From: Leifsonia sp. Root1293
GTDB taxonomy: Bacteria > Actinomycetota > Actinomycetes > Actinomycetales > Microbacteriaceae
DNA: 64,000 nucleotides
Assembly (NCBI RefSeq): GCF_001425325.1
Contig: NZ_LMEH01000002.1
Span: 649,109 to 713,108 of the forward strand
Direction of reading: 5' to 3'
Shown here piece by piece: positions 25,163-36,172 of the stretch. The translations under genes were made by a program, and so were the position numbers. Numbering within the stretch: position 1 is the first letter of the stretch; each line of letters opens with the position of its first letter. The notes beneath the pieces were generated by a model, which ran no database searches, was not told where the DNA came from, and saw nothing but the letters and a program-made list of their open reading frames with translations.

Positions 25163-26821
25163 ATGCCGAATGCCGACGTCGTCTTCACGGGAGGAGCCGT
25201 GTTCAGCGCCGGCCTGCCGGCATCCGTCGCCGCCGACGTCGCCGTGCTCGACGGACGCATCGTCGCCGTCGGCCCCTCGCCCGAGCTGCGGGACTGGATC
25301 GGCGACGGCACGACCCTCGTCGACACCTCCGGTCGGCTGCTCGTTCCCGGCTTCCAGGACGCCCACGTGCATCCGATCGGTGCCGGAGTCGAGATCCTCC
25401 AGTGCGATCTGACCGGCGCGTCGGATGCCGCCGACTGCCTCCGGATGATCGCGGAGTACGCGGCGGCCAACCCCGACGAGCCGTGGATCCGCGGAGGCGG
25501 GTGGTCGATGGAGTTCTTCCCGGGCGGAACGCCGACGGCAGCCGATCTGGACGCCGTTGTGGCCGATCGCCCGGTGCTGCTCAGCAACCGTGATCACCAC
25601 GGCGCGTGGGCGAACTCGCTGGCACTGTCGGTCGCCGGGATCACCGCCGAGACACCGGACCCGGCTGACGGCCGCATCGAGCGGGATGCCGCAGGGTCAC
25701 CCGCTGGCACCCTGCATGAGGGCGCCGTCGCCCTGGTCGAGGCGCACGCCCCGGACGTCGACCCTGACCTGGCCTACCGCGGACTGCTGCGCGCCCAGGA
25801 GGCCCTGCTCGCCCAGGGCGTCACCGGGTGGCAGGACGCCATGGTGGGTGAGGTGCTCGGGCTGCCGGACACGCTCGACGTGTACCTGCGGGCCGTCGCC
25901 GACGGCACTCTCATCGCCCGGGTCGTTGCGGCGCTGTGGTGGGAGCGGGACCGAGACACCGGTCAGCTCGACGAGATGTCGCGCCGCCGAGACCAGGTCG
26001 CCGCCCTGGGGGTGCCGGAGCGGCTGCGTGCCGACAGCGTGAAGATCATGGTCGACGGGGTGGCGGAGAACTTCACGGCGGCGATGAACACCCCCTACCG
26101 CGACGCGCACGGTCATCCGACCGCGAACACGGGGCACTCGTTCCTCACGACCCAGGCGCTGAACGCCGCGGTGCTCGAAGCCGACGCCGCCGGATTCCAG
26201 GTGCACTTCCACGCCCTCGGCAACAGGGCCGTCCGTGAGGCGCTCGACGCCCTCGAAGCGCTGCCCTCCCGTGCGGATGACGCCTCGCCGCGCCGCCATC
26301 ACCTCGCCCACCTGCAGATCGTCGACGAGGTCGAGGTTGCCCGCTTCGCAGAGCTCGGTGCCGCGGCCAACCTCCAGGCGCTCTGGGCCTGCCACGAGCC
26401 GCAGCTCGACGAGCTGGCCCTGCCGTTCCTGGACGCCGACCTCGAGGCGCGGCACTACCCGTTCGGCGAGCTCGCTGGCGCGGGGGTGCTGCTGGGCGCC
26501 GGCAGCGACTGGCCGGTGTCGACGGCCGATCCACTCGCCGCCGTTCACGTCGCCGTCAACCGCGTCGGTCCCGGCTCGGATGCCGCACCGCTGGGTGCGC
26601 CGGAGCAACGGCTCGACCTCGCGACGGCACTCACCGCCTACACGGCCGGCAGCGCCTGGATCAACGGCCGGGACGAGTCGACGGGCCGCATCGAGCCCGG
26701 CCGGCTCGCCGACCTGGTCGTGCTCGACCGGGATCCGTTCTCCGGACCGGCGACGGAGATCGCCGACACGCGGGTGCTCAGCACCTGGGTCGACGGCGTG
26801 CAGGTGTACTCCGCCGACTGA
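25163..26821 (+). CDS. YtcJ/LAF3-type metal-dependent amidohydrolase
   Basis: This 552-residue amidohydrolase-3 family enzyme has the metal-binding His68-x-His70 ('GFQDAHVHPIG'), the bridging Lys region 'DSVKIMVDGVAENF', 'QVHFHALGNRAV' with the next His, 'HHLAHLQIV', and 'GAGSDWPVST' carrying the catalytic Asp. The C-terminal 'GRIEPGRLADLVVLDRDPF' closes the composite beta domain. ATG 25163 has a perfect AGGAGG five bases upstream. Family members hydrolyse amides or formamide-like bonds of varied substrates, so the substrate is not assigned. It is probably cytoplasmic, with no signal peptide. Confidence 0.9.
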   Translation: MPNADVVFTGGAVFSAGLPASVAADVAVLDGRIVAVGPSPELRDWIGDGTTLVDTSGRLLVPGFQDAHVHPIGAGVEILQCDLTGASDAADCLRMIAEYAAANPDEPWIRGGGWSMEFFPGGTPTAADLDAVVADRPVLLSNRDHHGAWANSLALSVAGITAETPDPADGRIERDAAGSPAGTLHEGAVALVEAHAPDVDPDLAYRGLLRAQEALLAQGVTGWQDAMVGEVLGLPDTLDVYLRAVADGTLIARVVAALWWERDRDTGQLDEMSRRRDQVAALGVPERLRADSVKIMVDGVAENFTAAMNTPYRDAHGHPTANTGHSFLTTQALNAAVLEADAAGFQVHFHALGNRAVREALDALEALPSRADDASPRRHHLAHLQIVDEVEVARFAELGAAANLQALWACHEPQLDELALPFLDADLEARHYPFGELAGAGVLLGAGSDWPVSTADPLAAVHVAVNRVGPGSDAAPLGAPEQRLDLATALTAYTAGSAWINGRDESTGRIEPGRLADLVVLDRDPFSGPATEIADTRVLSTWVDGVQVYSAD

Positions 26822-26851
26822 GGTTCCCTGACGGGGAGCCAGCGACCGAGA

Positions 26852-27322
26852 TCAGCGTCGCAGAGACGCGGAGTCGAGCACGAGGTCCTCGAAACGCTCG
26901 AGACTGCGGTCGAGTGCGCGCTGGAGTGACGCTGTGATGATCGGACTCAGCATCCGCTCGATGCGGGTGCCGGGCCGGGACGTCGTCGTGATCACGACGC
27001 GCACGCCGCCCTCGAACGGCTCGATCCGGCGTTCGCCGTCGGCATCCGTTCCCGAGGTCGTCGCCCAGGAGAAGGCGACTCCGGGGTCGACGCGGCTGAC
27101 GATGGCCGTGGTCGTCATGCGCTGGCCGAGCACGCGGAACTGCTCGACGGTGCGGGTGCCGTTGCCGACGGTCCCGATCGTGTCCTGGCTCATCTCCTCG
27201 ACCCCTTCGCGCCAGAGGGCGTCGAACCTGTGGTCGGCGAGCATCGTCCAGACGGTCGATGCGTCGAGGGGGATGAGGCGCTCGGCGCGCACTGCGATGA
27301 GGCGGGAGTTTCGGGTCGGCAT
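26852..27322 (-). CDS. SRPBCC (START-like) domain protein
   Basis: This 156-residue protein fits the polyketide-cyclase/SRPBCC fold. The N-terminal strand-helix 'VRAERLIPLDASTVWTMLADHRFDALWREGV' is followed by repeated beta strands and a long C-terminal helix ('MLSPIITASLQRALDRSLERFEDL'). Such proteins bind hydrophobic ligands; no enzyme function can be assigned. ATG 27322 was chosen; a GTG at 27343 in the same frame adds seven residues. It is convergent with the amidohydrolase gene (30-base gap). A short stem accccc/gggggt (27368-27383) lies in its upstream region. Confidence 0.75.
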   Translation of the reverse strand: MPTRNSRLIAVRAERLIPLDASTVWTMLADHRFDALWREGVEEMSQDTIGTVGNGTRTVEQFRVLGQRMTTTAIVSRVDPGVAFSWATTSGTDADGERRIEPFEGGVRVVITTTSRPGTRIERMLSPIITASLQRALDRSLERFEDLVLDSASLRR

Positions 27323-27485
27323 GATCTCTGACGCTATGCGCACGGCCGGATGGAGTCATCGGGGGCAACCCCCTTTCGGGGGTCAGTGCGCTTTCTCGCA
27401 GCATCCGCGACCCTCGCACTGGCAGAGGACTGCCCCCTGACATAGGGTCGGCAGTACATCGGAACGAAGTTGATCAGGGGGATCC

Positions 27486-28046
27486 GTGGGCTATCGCAGT
27501 GTCATCGCCGTCGTCGTCGTGTCGGGGGCGCTCGTGCTCACCGGATGCTCGGGGTCCCCTGAGCCGACGTCATCACCGGCATCGTCCCGATCGGCCACAC
27601 CGAAGCCGTCCGCCACGCCGAGTTCGACTGCCACTCCCGAGGCCACCGATGGGGCGAGCACTCCACCGGAGCCGTCGGCGAGCGCACCTGCCGCGGCCGC
27701 GCAGACGGTCGAGGAGGCCTGCGTCATCATGAACGACGCCATCACCTCGCTGTCGGGTCTCGACACCGACGAGAACATGGACATGCTCGGAACGGATCCT
27801 GCCGCAGCGCAGGCCGCCATCGACGCGGCCAGCGCCGACCTGACCGCCGCCGCGGCGAAGGTCACCAACGCCGACGTGAAGCCCGCCGCCGACGCCGTCG
27901 TCGCCTCGAGCCAGTCGTACTTCGACTACCTGATCGCCTTCTCGACCGATCCGGAGTCGATCGACGTCGACGCATTCGGCGACCAGCTCACGGCATTCTC
28001 CGACAGCATCGTGGGCGTCCAGGAGCTCTGCGGAGTCACCGAGTAG
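27486..28046 (+). CDS. Small secreted lipoprotein, paralogue of the one at 23833
   Basis: This 186-residue lipoprotein has lipobox L-T-G-C (Cys21), a Pro/Ser/Thr-rich linker to about residue 75, and a helical domain with 'EEACVIMNDAITSLSGL', 'AAAKVTNADVKPAADAV' and a final Cys in 'VQELCGV'. The two mature Cys positions and the 'VTNA' motif match the lipoprotein at 23833, with only modest overall identity by eye. GTG 27486 follows 'agggggat'. It is 171 bases upstream of aceA. Function is unknown. Confidence 0.8.
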   Translation: MGYRSVIAVVVVSGALVLTGCSGSPEPTSSPASSRSATPKPSATPSSTATPEATDGASTPPEPSASAPAAAAQTVEEACVIMNDAITSLSGLDTDENMDMLGTDPAAAQAAIDAASADLTAAAAKVTNADVKPAADAVVASSQSYFDYLIAFSTDPESIDVDAFGDQLTAFSDSIVGVQELCGVTE

Positions 28047-28078
28047 CACCCATGAGGCTCGCGCAGCCGCGTCGAGCC

Positions 28079-28106
28079 CCGGTTCTTCTCTCCGGCAGAA
28101 GACCGG
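28079..28106. promoter_or_regulatory. Dyad upstream of aceA, candidate RamB-type operator
   Basis: 'ccggttcttct' (28079-28089) is mirrored by 'agaagaccgg' (28097-28106) with one extra T. The core TTCTTCT/AGAAGA is shared with the perfect dyad in front of the RamB-type gene (23639-23660). It lies 111 bases before the aceA start, in a 171-base gap without a gene. Confidence 0.45.
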
Positions 28107-28217
28107 CTCTATTTCTGTGCACGCTTTCGGATCGACGGATACCGCCCGGCCGCAGTGTTGGTGCAACACACCAGCGCCGCAGCCTCCTGGCGGCGTCCGA
28201 TCCGAAAGGCACACCCC

Positions 28218-29543
<1,326 letters not shown>

Positions 29544-29556
29544 AACCCCGATCGCT

Positions 29557-29642
29557 GTGATCTCGATACGCGTCCGACTCCGTCGGGCGCTACTCGATCA
29601 GCGGGTGCCGTCCGACTCCGTCGGGCGCTACTCGATCAGCGG
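29557..29642. repeat. Variant interspersed repeat between aceA and aceB
   Basis: It begins 'gtgatctcgatacgcgtccgac' and ends 'ctactcgatcagcgg', i.e. the same outer ends as the other elements but with a different arm centre ('gtccgactccgtcgggcg'). The segment from 'gtccgactccgtcggg' to 'gatcagcgg' is repeated directly twice. It could form a small hairpin and modulate aceB expression. Confidence 0.8.
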
Positions 29643-29663
29643 AATTCGACAGGAGACACGACC

Positions 29664-31370
<1,707 letters not shown>

Positions 31371-31384
31371 GGGCACGCTCGAGG

Positions 31385-31555
31385 ACGCGTATCGGGGTCT
31401 CCGTGAGGTGATCTCGATACGCGTCCGACTGCGTCGGGCGCTACTCGATCAGCGGGGTGTTCCGCTGGTCGAGTAGGCCGCGAGCGGAGCGGCGCCGGTT
31501 CCGCTGGTCGAGTGGGCCGCGAGCGGAGCGAGCAGCCGTATCGAGACCGCATCCA
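31385..31555. repeat. Composite of two interspersed-repeat subtypes after aceB
   Basis: The first half ('gatctcgatacgcgtccgactg' to 'ctactcgatcagcgg') matches the aceA-aceB variant. The second half has two left arms with 'ccgcgagcggagcg' centres ending 'cgtatcgagacc', of the 3.2-kb cluster type. The whole 31371-31575 gap is made of these elements and holds no gene. Confidence 0.8.
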
Positions 31556-31575
31556 CGCGCCAGTATGGTCGACTC

Positions 31576-32127
31576 GTGACCGTGAGCATCCGCACCGCGA
31601 CGACGGCAGACGCCGACACCCTGGCCGAGCTCGCCGCCGCGACCTTCGCCCTGGCCTGCCCGCCCCACACGACGGCTGAGGCCATCGCCGCGTTCATCGC
31701 CGCCCACCTGTCCCGCGACAGTTTCGACGCGCACCTCTCCGATCCTTCGCGGGTGCTGCTGATCGCCGAGCAGCAGTCGGCGACGGATCCCGCATCCGTC
31801 GCCGTCGGCTACACGATGCTGGTCTTCGCCGAGCCCACCGATGTCGCCGTCGCCGCCGCCATCGGCATCCGCCCGACCGTCGAGCTCAGCAAGTTCTACA
31901 CTCGGGCGTCGACCCACGGCACCGGCGTCTCGGGCCCGCTCATGGCCGCTACCCTGGTCGCGGCAGGGGAGCGCGAAGCGAGGGGTGCCTGGCTCGGAGT
32001 GAACCAGGAGAACGCCCGGGCCATCCGCTTCTACGAGAAGAGCGGCTTCGCCAGGGTCGGGACGAAGCACTTCCTCGTCGGCGATCGCCATGAGGACGAC
32101 TTCGTTCTGGAACGCCGCCTGCCGTAG
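31576..32127 (+). CDS. GNAT-family N-acetyltransferase
   Basis: This 183-residue protein has the GNAT fold: 'VSIRTATTADADTLAELAAATF' at the N-terminus, 'ELSKFYTRASTHGTGVSGPLMAA' (the acetyl-CoA pyrophosphate loop, in a slightly degenerate R/Q-x-x-G-x-G/A form), and 'GAWLGVNQENARAIRFYEKSGFARVGTKHFLVG' as motif B. The acyl acceptor is unknown. GTG 31576 begins the frame; the next GTG at 31582 is also possible. It is convergent with a membrane-protein gene (six-base gap). Confidence 0.88.
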   Translation: MTVSIRTATTADADTLAELAAATFALACPPHTTAEAIAAFIAAHLSRDSFDAHLSDPSRVLLIAEQQSATDPASVAVGYTMLVFAEPTDVAVAAAIGIRPTVELSKFYTRASTHGTGVSGPLMAATLVAAGEREARGAWLGVNQENARAIRFYEKSGFARVGTKHFLVGDRHEDDFVLERRLP

Positions 32128-32133
32128 CGGCGA

Positions 32134-33402
32134 TCAGACGCCGACCGCGACCCGCGCGGGAGTCGGCGAGAGCAGGGTGCCTGCATGCCCGCTCCGAGCA
32201 TGCAGGGTTCCGGCATGCAGGGCGCCGGCATGCAGGGCGCCGGAGTGGCGCACGCTCGATGTCCGCCTGTCGGATCGTTCCTTGCCGGCCAGGGGCGTCG
32301 ACGCGGAAAGCTGAACCGCCGTGTGCTGGTCCGGGGGTCGCGGCTTCGGACCGTGGTACGCCGTCGTGCCGACGTTCTGCAGCTGCGAGTGGACATCGCA
32401 TCGACCGGCCCGGGGTGCGATCCGTGCGTCGGCGCCGAGCCGGAGTCCGGAGTGCGATCGCGAGCGCGGAATCGCGGTGGCGTCGACCCACCGACGATCG
32501 CCGTGCCCGGCCGTGCCCAGGGCGACGGGGAGGGGCGCGTAGGAGACGGACGACGTCCAGCGTGATTCACCGGAGAGGGCGGCCAGCTGCGACCGCAGAA
32601 CGGCGGTCGATGCGGGGGCGAGAAGCGCGCTGGCCGGCCGGAATCGTCCGTGAGCGCTCCCGGGATCGCCGTGCGGCATCCCGTACACGATGCGGGGGAC
32701 AGGGGCGCCCAGAACGGGCGCTGGGGCGAACAGAGTGTGGGCGCCGATGCGGGTCAGGGCCACCGACCCTGTCGTGAGCACCAGGATCATGAGGATCACG
32801 ATCATGATGTACACGCCCATCTCCACCGGCGACTTGGTGCGGGTCGGGTCGATGAAGAAGTAGGGGAACCATCCGACGATGCTGCCGCGCACCATGGTGA
32901 ACACCAGCCACACGCCCGGGTAAGGCAGTGCCCAGCCCATCGTGAGCCACGGCAGGGTGTTCGTGCGCATCGCCAGACGCCGTTCGGCGATGAAGTCGAT
33001 GGTGAGGAGGACGGGCATGATGAAGTGCAGCACCACATCCGAGGGGGTGACGATGATGGGCTTGACCTCGCCGGCCGAGCCGACGGCGAGGATGCCGTAG
33101 ACGATCCCGGCGAGGATGACGTAGCCCAGGACGATCGATCGCGCCGCGTGGATGCGACTGGATTCCGGCCTGCCGGTGATGGCGAGCACTCCGCTCGTTC
33201 CGAGCAGGGCGACGGCACCGACCGCCGACTGCACGGTGAAGAAGCAGAAGTAGTTGCCCGCGTCGAAGGCCGTGATCCCGATCGCCTGGAAGTTGGCCGC
33301 GATCGAGACCGTCTCGACTGCAGCCAACACCAATCGGGCCACGCCGATCGCCTTGTGGATGTTCCCCCGTGAGATGTGAGGGCCTGAAATACGCTCTCGC
33401 AT
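32134..33402 (-). CDS. Pr6Pr-type integral membrane protein with long repetitive C-terminal extension
   Basis: This 422-residue protein from ATG 33402 has about six hydrophobic helices in the first 230 residues, with motifs 'NYFCFFTVQSAVGAVALL', 'LHFIMPVLLTIDF' and 'GWFPYFFIDP' shared with the protein at 35073-35864. That pattern matches the Pr6Pr/FAR-17a-like membrane family of unknown function. The last 190 residues are hydrophilic, Arg/Ser/Ala-rich and end in H-A-G-x-L repeats, unlike the paralogue, which ends soon after its last helix. The tail could come from a frameshift or lost stop around 32700; the open frame itself is intact. It is divergent from the amine oxidase gene. Confidence 0.7.
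   Translation of the reverse strand: MRERISGPHISRGNIHKAIGVARLVLAAVETVSIAANFQAIGITAFDAGNYFCFFTVQSAVGAVALLGTSGVLAITGRPESSRIHAARSIVLGYVILAGIVYGILAVGSAGEVKPIIVTPSDVVLHFIMPVLLTIDFIAERRLAMRTNTLPWLTMGWALPYPGVWLVFTMVRGSIVGWFPYFFIDPTRTKSPVEMGVYIMIVILMILVLTTGSVALTRIGAHTLFAPAPVLGAPVPRIVYGMPHGDPGSAHGRFRPASALLAPASTAVLRSQLAALSGESRWTSSVSYAPLPVALGTAGHGDRRWVDATAIPRSRSHSGLRLGADARIAPRAGRCDVHSQLQNVGTTAYHGPKPRPPDQHTAVQLSASTPLAGKERSDRRTSSVRHSGALHAGALHAGTLHARSGHAGTLLSPTPARVAVGV
32198..32242. repeat. 15-bp tandem repeat, three copies
   Basis: Three units of 'gcatgcagggcgccg' (first copy 'gcatgcagggttccg') occupy 32198-32212, 32213-32227 and 32228-32242. In the minus-strand frame they encode H-A-G-A/T-L repeats at the C-terminus of the membrane protein. 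Each unit carries a 'gcatgc' palindrome. Confidence 0.85.
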
Positions 33403-33567
33403 ACCTGAACGGTATCTGGCAGAAGGCCGTGCATGCTGGGCATATGCCCCCAGATTGGTTATCCTCACGTCCCCGGAGGCTCGTTCAGACGGGTGCAGTA
33501 GGTTGAAATGGCGTTCGCGTGCTCGGGAGGAGGGCGGCCGGGGCTCCAGCGCAAGCCCACGACATCC

Positions 33568-35055
33568 ATGAGACGCAGAACCTTCCTCATCGCAGCCGCC
33601 GGGGCGCTCGGCACCTCCGTTCTCGCGGCCTGCACGCCGCGGCCGCGGCCGAGCACGTCGCCATCGCCGACCCCGTCGCCGACGAGCACGACCCAGCCTC
33701 CGGCATCCGCTGTTCCGCAGCCCGTGTCGATGCTGCGATCGCGCTGGAGCGTCGACCCGTTCGCTCTCGGAGCCGCGAGCTTTGCCGCCGTCGGCTCGAC
33801 GAGCGCCAACCGCGACGACCTCGCCGCCGCCATCGACGACCGCATCTTCTTCGCCGGTGAGGCGACCTCGCGCGACGATCCGGGAACGGTGAGCGGCGCC
33901 ATGGCCTCGGGCTCCCGTGCTGCCGACGAGGTGATCTCGGCGTCGCCGAATTCCGAGCGCATCGGTGTGATCGGCGCCGGCGTCGCCGGTCTGACGGCCG
34001 CCAGGGCACTGCTCGACGCCGGCTACGACGTCGTCGTCGTCGAGGCGCGCGACCGCATCGGCGGGCGCATCGACGCGCGCTCGGGCGATTCATGGCCGCT
34101 CGCCGTCGACCTCGGTCCGACGATGATCGGGGACGGTGACGAGGCCCTCCACTCGGCCGTGGTCGCCGCGGGCGGTGACGTCGTCTCCTTCGGGCGCTCC
34201 GACGAGGTGCGCACGGCGGCGGGAGTGCCGGTCGCCGCATCGGGAGTCGGGGCCGCTGCCGTGGCAGACGCTGTCGAATGGTCGTCGCAGCAGCCGCACG
34301 ACGTCACCCTCTCGCTCGCCATCGACCAGTCGTCCGCCGGCTCCCTGTCGACGACGCCCGATGACGCCGGCGTGTCGGATGCCGACTGGCTGGTGCACCA
34401 GTTGGACTCCGTGGTGCAGCCGCGTACCAGCGCGGCCGACGACAGGCTGTCAGCCTGGAACGGCGGTGCCACCGCGCCGGGAGACGGAGTGGGCGGAGCC
34501 ATCCCGCTGGCCGGTTTCGGCACCTTCGCCGACGACCTGGCCGACGGTGTCGACGTTCTGCTGCGCAGCGTCGTGACGCGAGTCGTCACCCGCAATGACA
34601 GGGTGAGCCTGCGCCTGCGCACCGGGGAGTCGCTCACGGTCGACCGAGTGATCGTGACGCTGCCCCTGGGCGTGCTCAAGTCCGGGTCGGTGGTGTTCGA
34701 ACCCGAGTTGCCGCTGCCCAAGGCGCGCGCCGTGTCCATCCTCGGAATGGGCGACTCCGACCGCGTGTGGTTGCGGTTCGACGAGCCGTTCTGGAACACG
34801 GAGGCCACGGTGTGGTCCACCATCGCGGCCGGTTCCCCTGTCGGCCTGTGGGTGAACCTGCTGCCGGACACGGGGTATCCGGTGCTCGTCGGCACCGTCG
34901 CTGCCGGAGAGGCCGCTCGCCTGGCCGTCATCGACGACGATGCGACGGTGCTGGGCGAGCTGCTGGCCAGTCTCGAGCCGTTCCTCGACGAGTCGAAGCG
35001 CGTCGAGGCCGGGGGCGCGAGCACTGAGACGGCGACGCCGACACCGACGCCCTGA
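33568..35055 (+). CDS. Exported flavin amine oxidase with circularly permuted domain order
   Basis: This 495-residue protein has a Tat-like lipoprotein signal (MRRRTFLIAAAGALG, lipobox ending Cys22) and a Pro/Ser/Thr linker to about residue 52. Residues 58-124 hold 'RSRWSVDPFALGAASF', 'RIFFAGEAT' (95-100) and 'GTVSGAMASGSRAADEV', which in flavin monoamine oxidases is the C-terminal FAD-closing segment. Only afterwards comes the Rossmann start 'RIGVIGAGVAGLTAARALLDAGYDVVVVEARDRIGGRI' region (GxGxxG at 136-141, Glu159). The remaining substrate domain ends at about 485 in a Thr/Pro tail, without a second copy of the FAGEAT block. An in-frame ATG at 33508 with 'agg' upstream would lengthen the n-region by 20 residues. 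An amine substrate is expected but unknown. Confidence 0.85.
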   Translation: MRRRTFLIAAAGALGTSVLAACTPRPRPSTSPSPTPSPTSTTQPPASAVPQPVSMLRSRWSVDPFALGAASFAAVGSTSANRDDLAAAIDDRIFFAGEATSRDDPGTVSGAMASGSRAADEVISASPNSERIGVIGAGVAGLTAARALLDAGYDVVVVEARDRIGGRIDARSGDSWPLAVDLGPTMIGDGDEALHSAVVAAGGDVVSFGRSDEVRTAAGVPVAASGVGAAAVADAVEWSSQQPHDVTLSLAIDQSSAGSLSTTPDDAGVSDADWLVHQLDSVVQPRTSAADDRLSAWNGGATAPGDGVGGAIPLAGFGTFADDLADGVDVLLRSVVTRVVTRNDRVSLRLRTGESLTVDRVIVTLPLGVLKSGSVVFEPELPLPKARAVSILGMGDSDRVWLRFDEPFWNTEATVWSTIAAGSPVGLWVNLLPDTGYPVLVGTVAAGEAARLAVIDDDATVLGELLASLEPFLDESKRVEAGGASTETATPTPTP

Positions 35056-35072
35056 CCGGCGGGCGGGCCGCG

Positions 35073-35864
35073 CTAGAGCTGCTCGACGCTGGCGCGTCCC
35101 GCGCGTGTCTCGTGTGCTTCCGTTGCGGGCAGATCGGCGCGGGGCTCGGGGTTGCCGGCTGGCGAGGACGGCCGCTCGGTCGGATGCAGCATCCGTGTCC
35201 GGCTCACGCCGATGAGTGCTGCCACGAAGCCCAGGATGACGGCGAGGATGCCCGCGCAGTAGGCCGTGATGACGGGCGGCCCGCTCACCTGAGACGGGTC
35301 GAGGAAGAAGTACGGATACCAGCCGACGGAGTCACCGCGCACCAGCGTGAAGACCAGCCAGATCACCGGGAACGGCACGGCCCAGGCGAGGGCGAGCCAC
35401 GGCACCGCCGGGGCGCGCGGGCCCAGGTAGCGATCGACCAGCCAGTCGGCCAGCAGCACCGTCGGGAGGATGAAGTGCAGCAGCTGATCCGACCAGGGGA
35501 TGGCGATCTGGTAGGTCCGCGTCGATGAGAAGGCGGCGAGCAGGCCGAAGACGATGCCGGAGAGGACGACGTACACGAGCAGGATCGTGCGGGCGGTGAG
35601 GAGGACGACGGACTCGGTGCGCCCACTCAGCAGCACGATGCCGCCGACGAGCGTGACGCCCACAGCGATGATGGCCGACTGGATGGTGAAGTATCCGAAG
35701 AAGTTGGCAACACCGAAGGAGCTGAAGCCGAGCACGTAGCGGAAGTTGCCGATCAGCGCGATGATCTCCGCGGCGACCACGGCGATGCGCAGCCAGCCCA
35801 GGGCGAGGGCGACGCGCGCCTCGCGGAGCCCCGGCCGCTGGGCCGGATTCCTACGCACGCGCAT
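35073..35864 (-). CDS. Pr6Pr-type integral membrane protein
   Basis: This 263-residue membrane protein has six predicted helices and the motifs 'ANFFGYFTIQSAIIAVGV', 'LLHFILPTVLLADWLVDRY', 'PFPVIWLVFTLVRG' and 'GWYPYFFLDPSQVSG'. It clearly resembles the N-terminal half of the protein at 32134-33402. The family (Pr6Pr, related to FAR-17a/AIG1 membrane proteins) has no agreed bacterial function. The C-terminal 40 residues are hydrophilic. It is convergent with the amine oxidase gene (17-base gap), so the oxidase sits between two paralogous membrane proteins. Confidence 0.8.
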   Translation of the reverse strand: MRVRRNPAQRPGLREARVALALGWLRIAVVAAEIIALIGNFRYVLGFSSFGVANFFGYFTIQSAIIAVGVTLVGGIVLLSGRTESVVLLTARTILLVYVVLSGIVFGLLAAFSSTRTYQIAIPWSDQLLHFILPTVLLADWLVDRYLGPRAPAVPWLALAWAVPFPVIWLVFTLVRGDSVGWYPYFFLDPSQVSGPPVITAYCAGILAVILGFVAALIGVSRTRMLHPTERPSSPAGNPEPRADLPATEAHETRAGRASVEQL

Positions 35865-36172
35865 AGGAGAACGCTACGCCAGGCCGCTGGTCGGAGCCCG
35901 CTCGCGCGGCCGGGGCCGGTGCGGAGGAGGGGGAGCGCCCTGCCGGTGCGGCGGAGGGGGAGCCCGCCGGTTCGGAGGAGGAAGTGCTGTGGGGAGGCCT
36001 CCGAACCGGTTGGGAGGCCTCCCCACCTGCACACTTCCTCCCTGCGGCAGGGTGCACGTCCTCCGCGCGGCGGGGCGCACGACTCCGGCGGGGCGCACGA
36101 CTCCGGGCAGGGCGCATGGCCCCGGCGGCGCGCCACTCCGGCGGCCGGCGAGACCAGCAGCGCACCACTCCG
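35865..36172. other. 308-base intergenic region, GC-rich and repetitive, no gene supported
   Basis: This stretch lies between the start of the Pr6Pr gene and the stop of the MFS gene. It contains short direct repeats ('ggtgcggaggagggggag'-like near 35919-35970 and 'gcgcacgactccg' twice near 36075-36105) and the palindrome at 35989-36026. The open frames across it are low-complexity and not convincing as genes. Promoter for the 35864 gene must lie in its first part. Confidence 0.7.
35989..36026. repeat. 38-bp near-perfect palindrome
   Basis: Arms 'gtggggaggcctcc' (35989-36002) and 'ggaggcctccccac' (36013-36026) are exact mirrors. The ten-base centre contains the palindrome AACCGGTT (36004-36011), so only one base pair breaks the symmetry over 38 bp. 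Outside it, 'ggaagtg' (35980-35986) and 'cacttcc' (36032-36038) extend the symmetry imperfectly. Confidence 0.85.

Noticed and set aside
35865-36172. Possible small gene in the GC-rich gap
   Set aside because: Open frames exist in several phases but are low-complexity, built from short repeats, and lack a convincing start signal.
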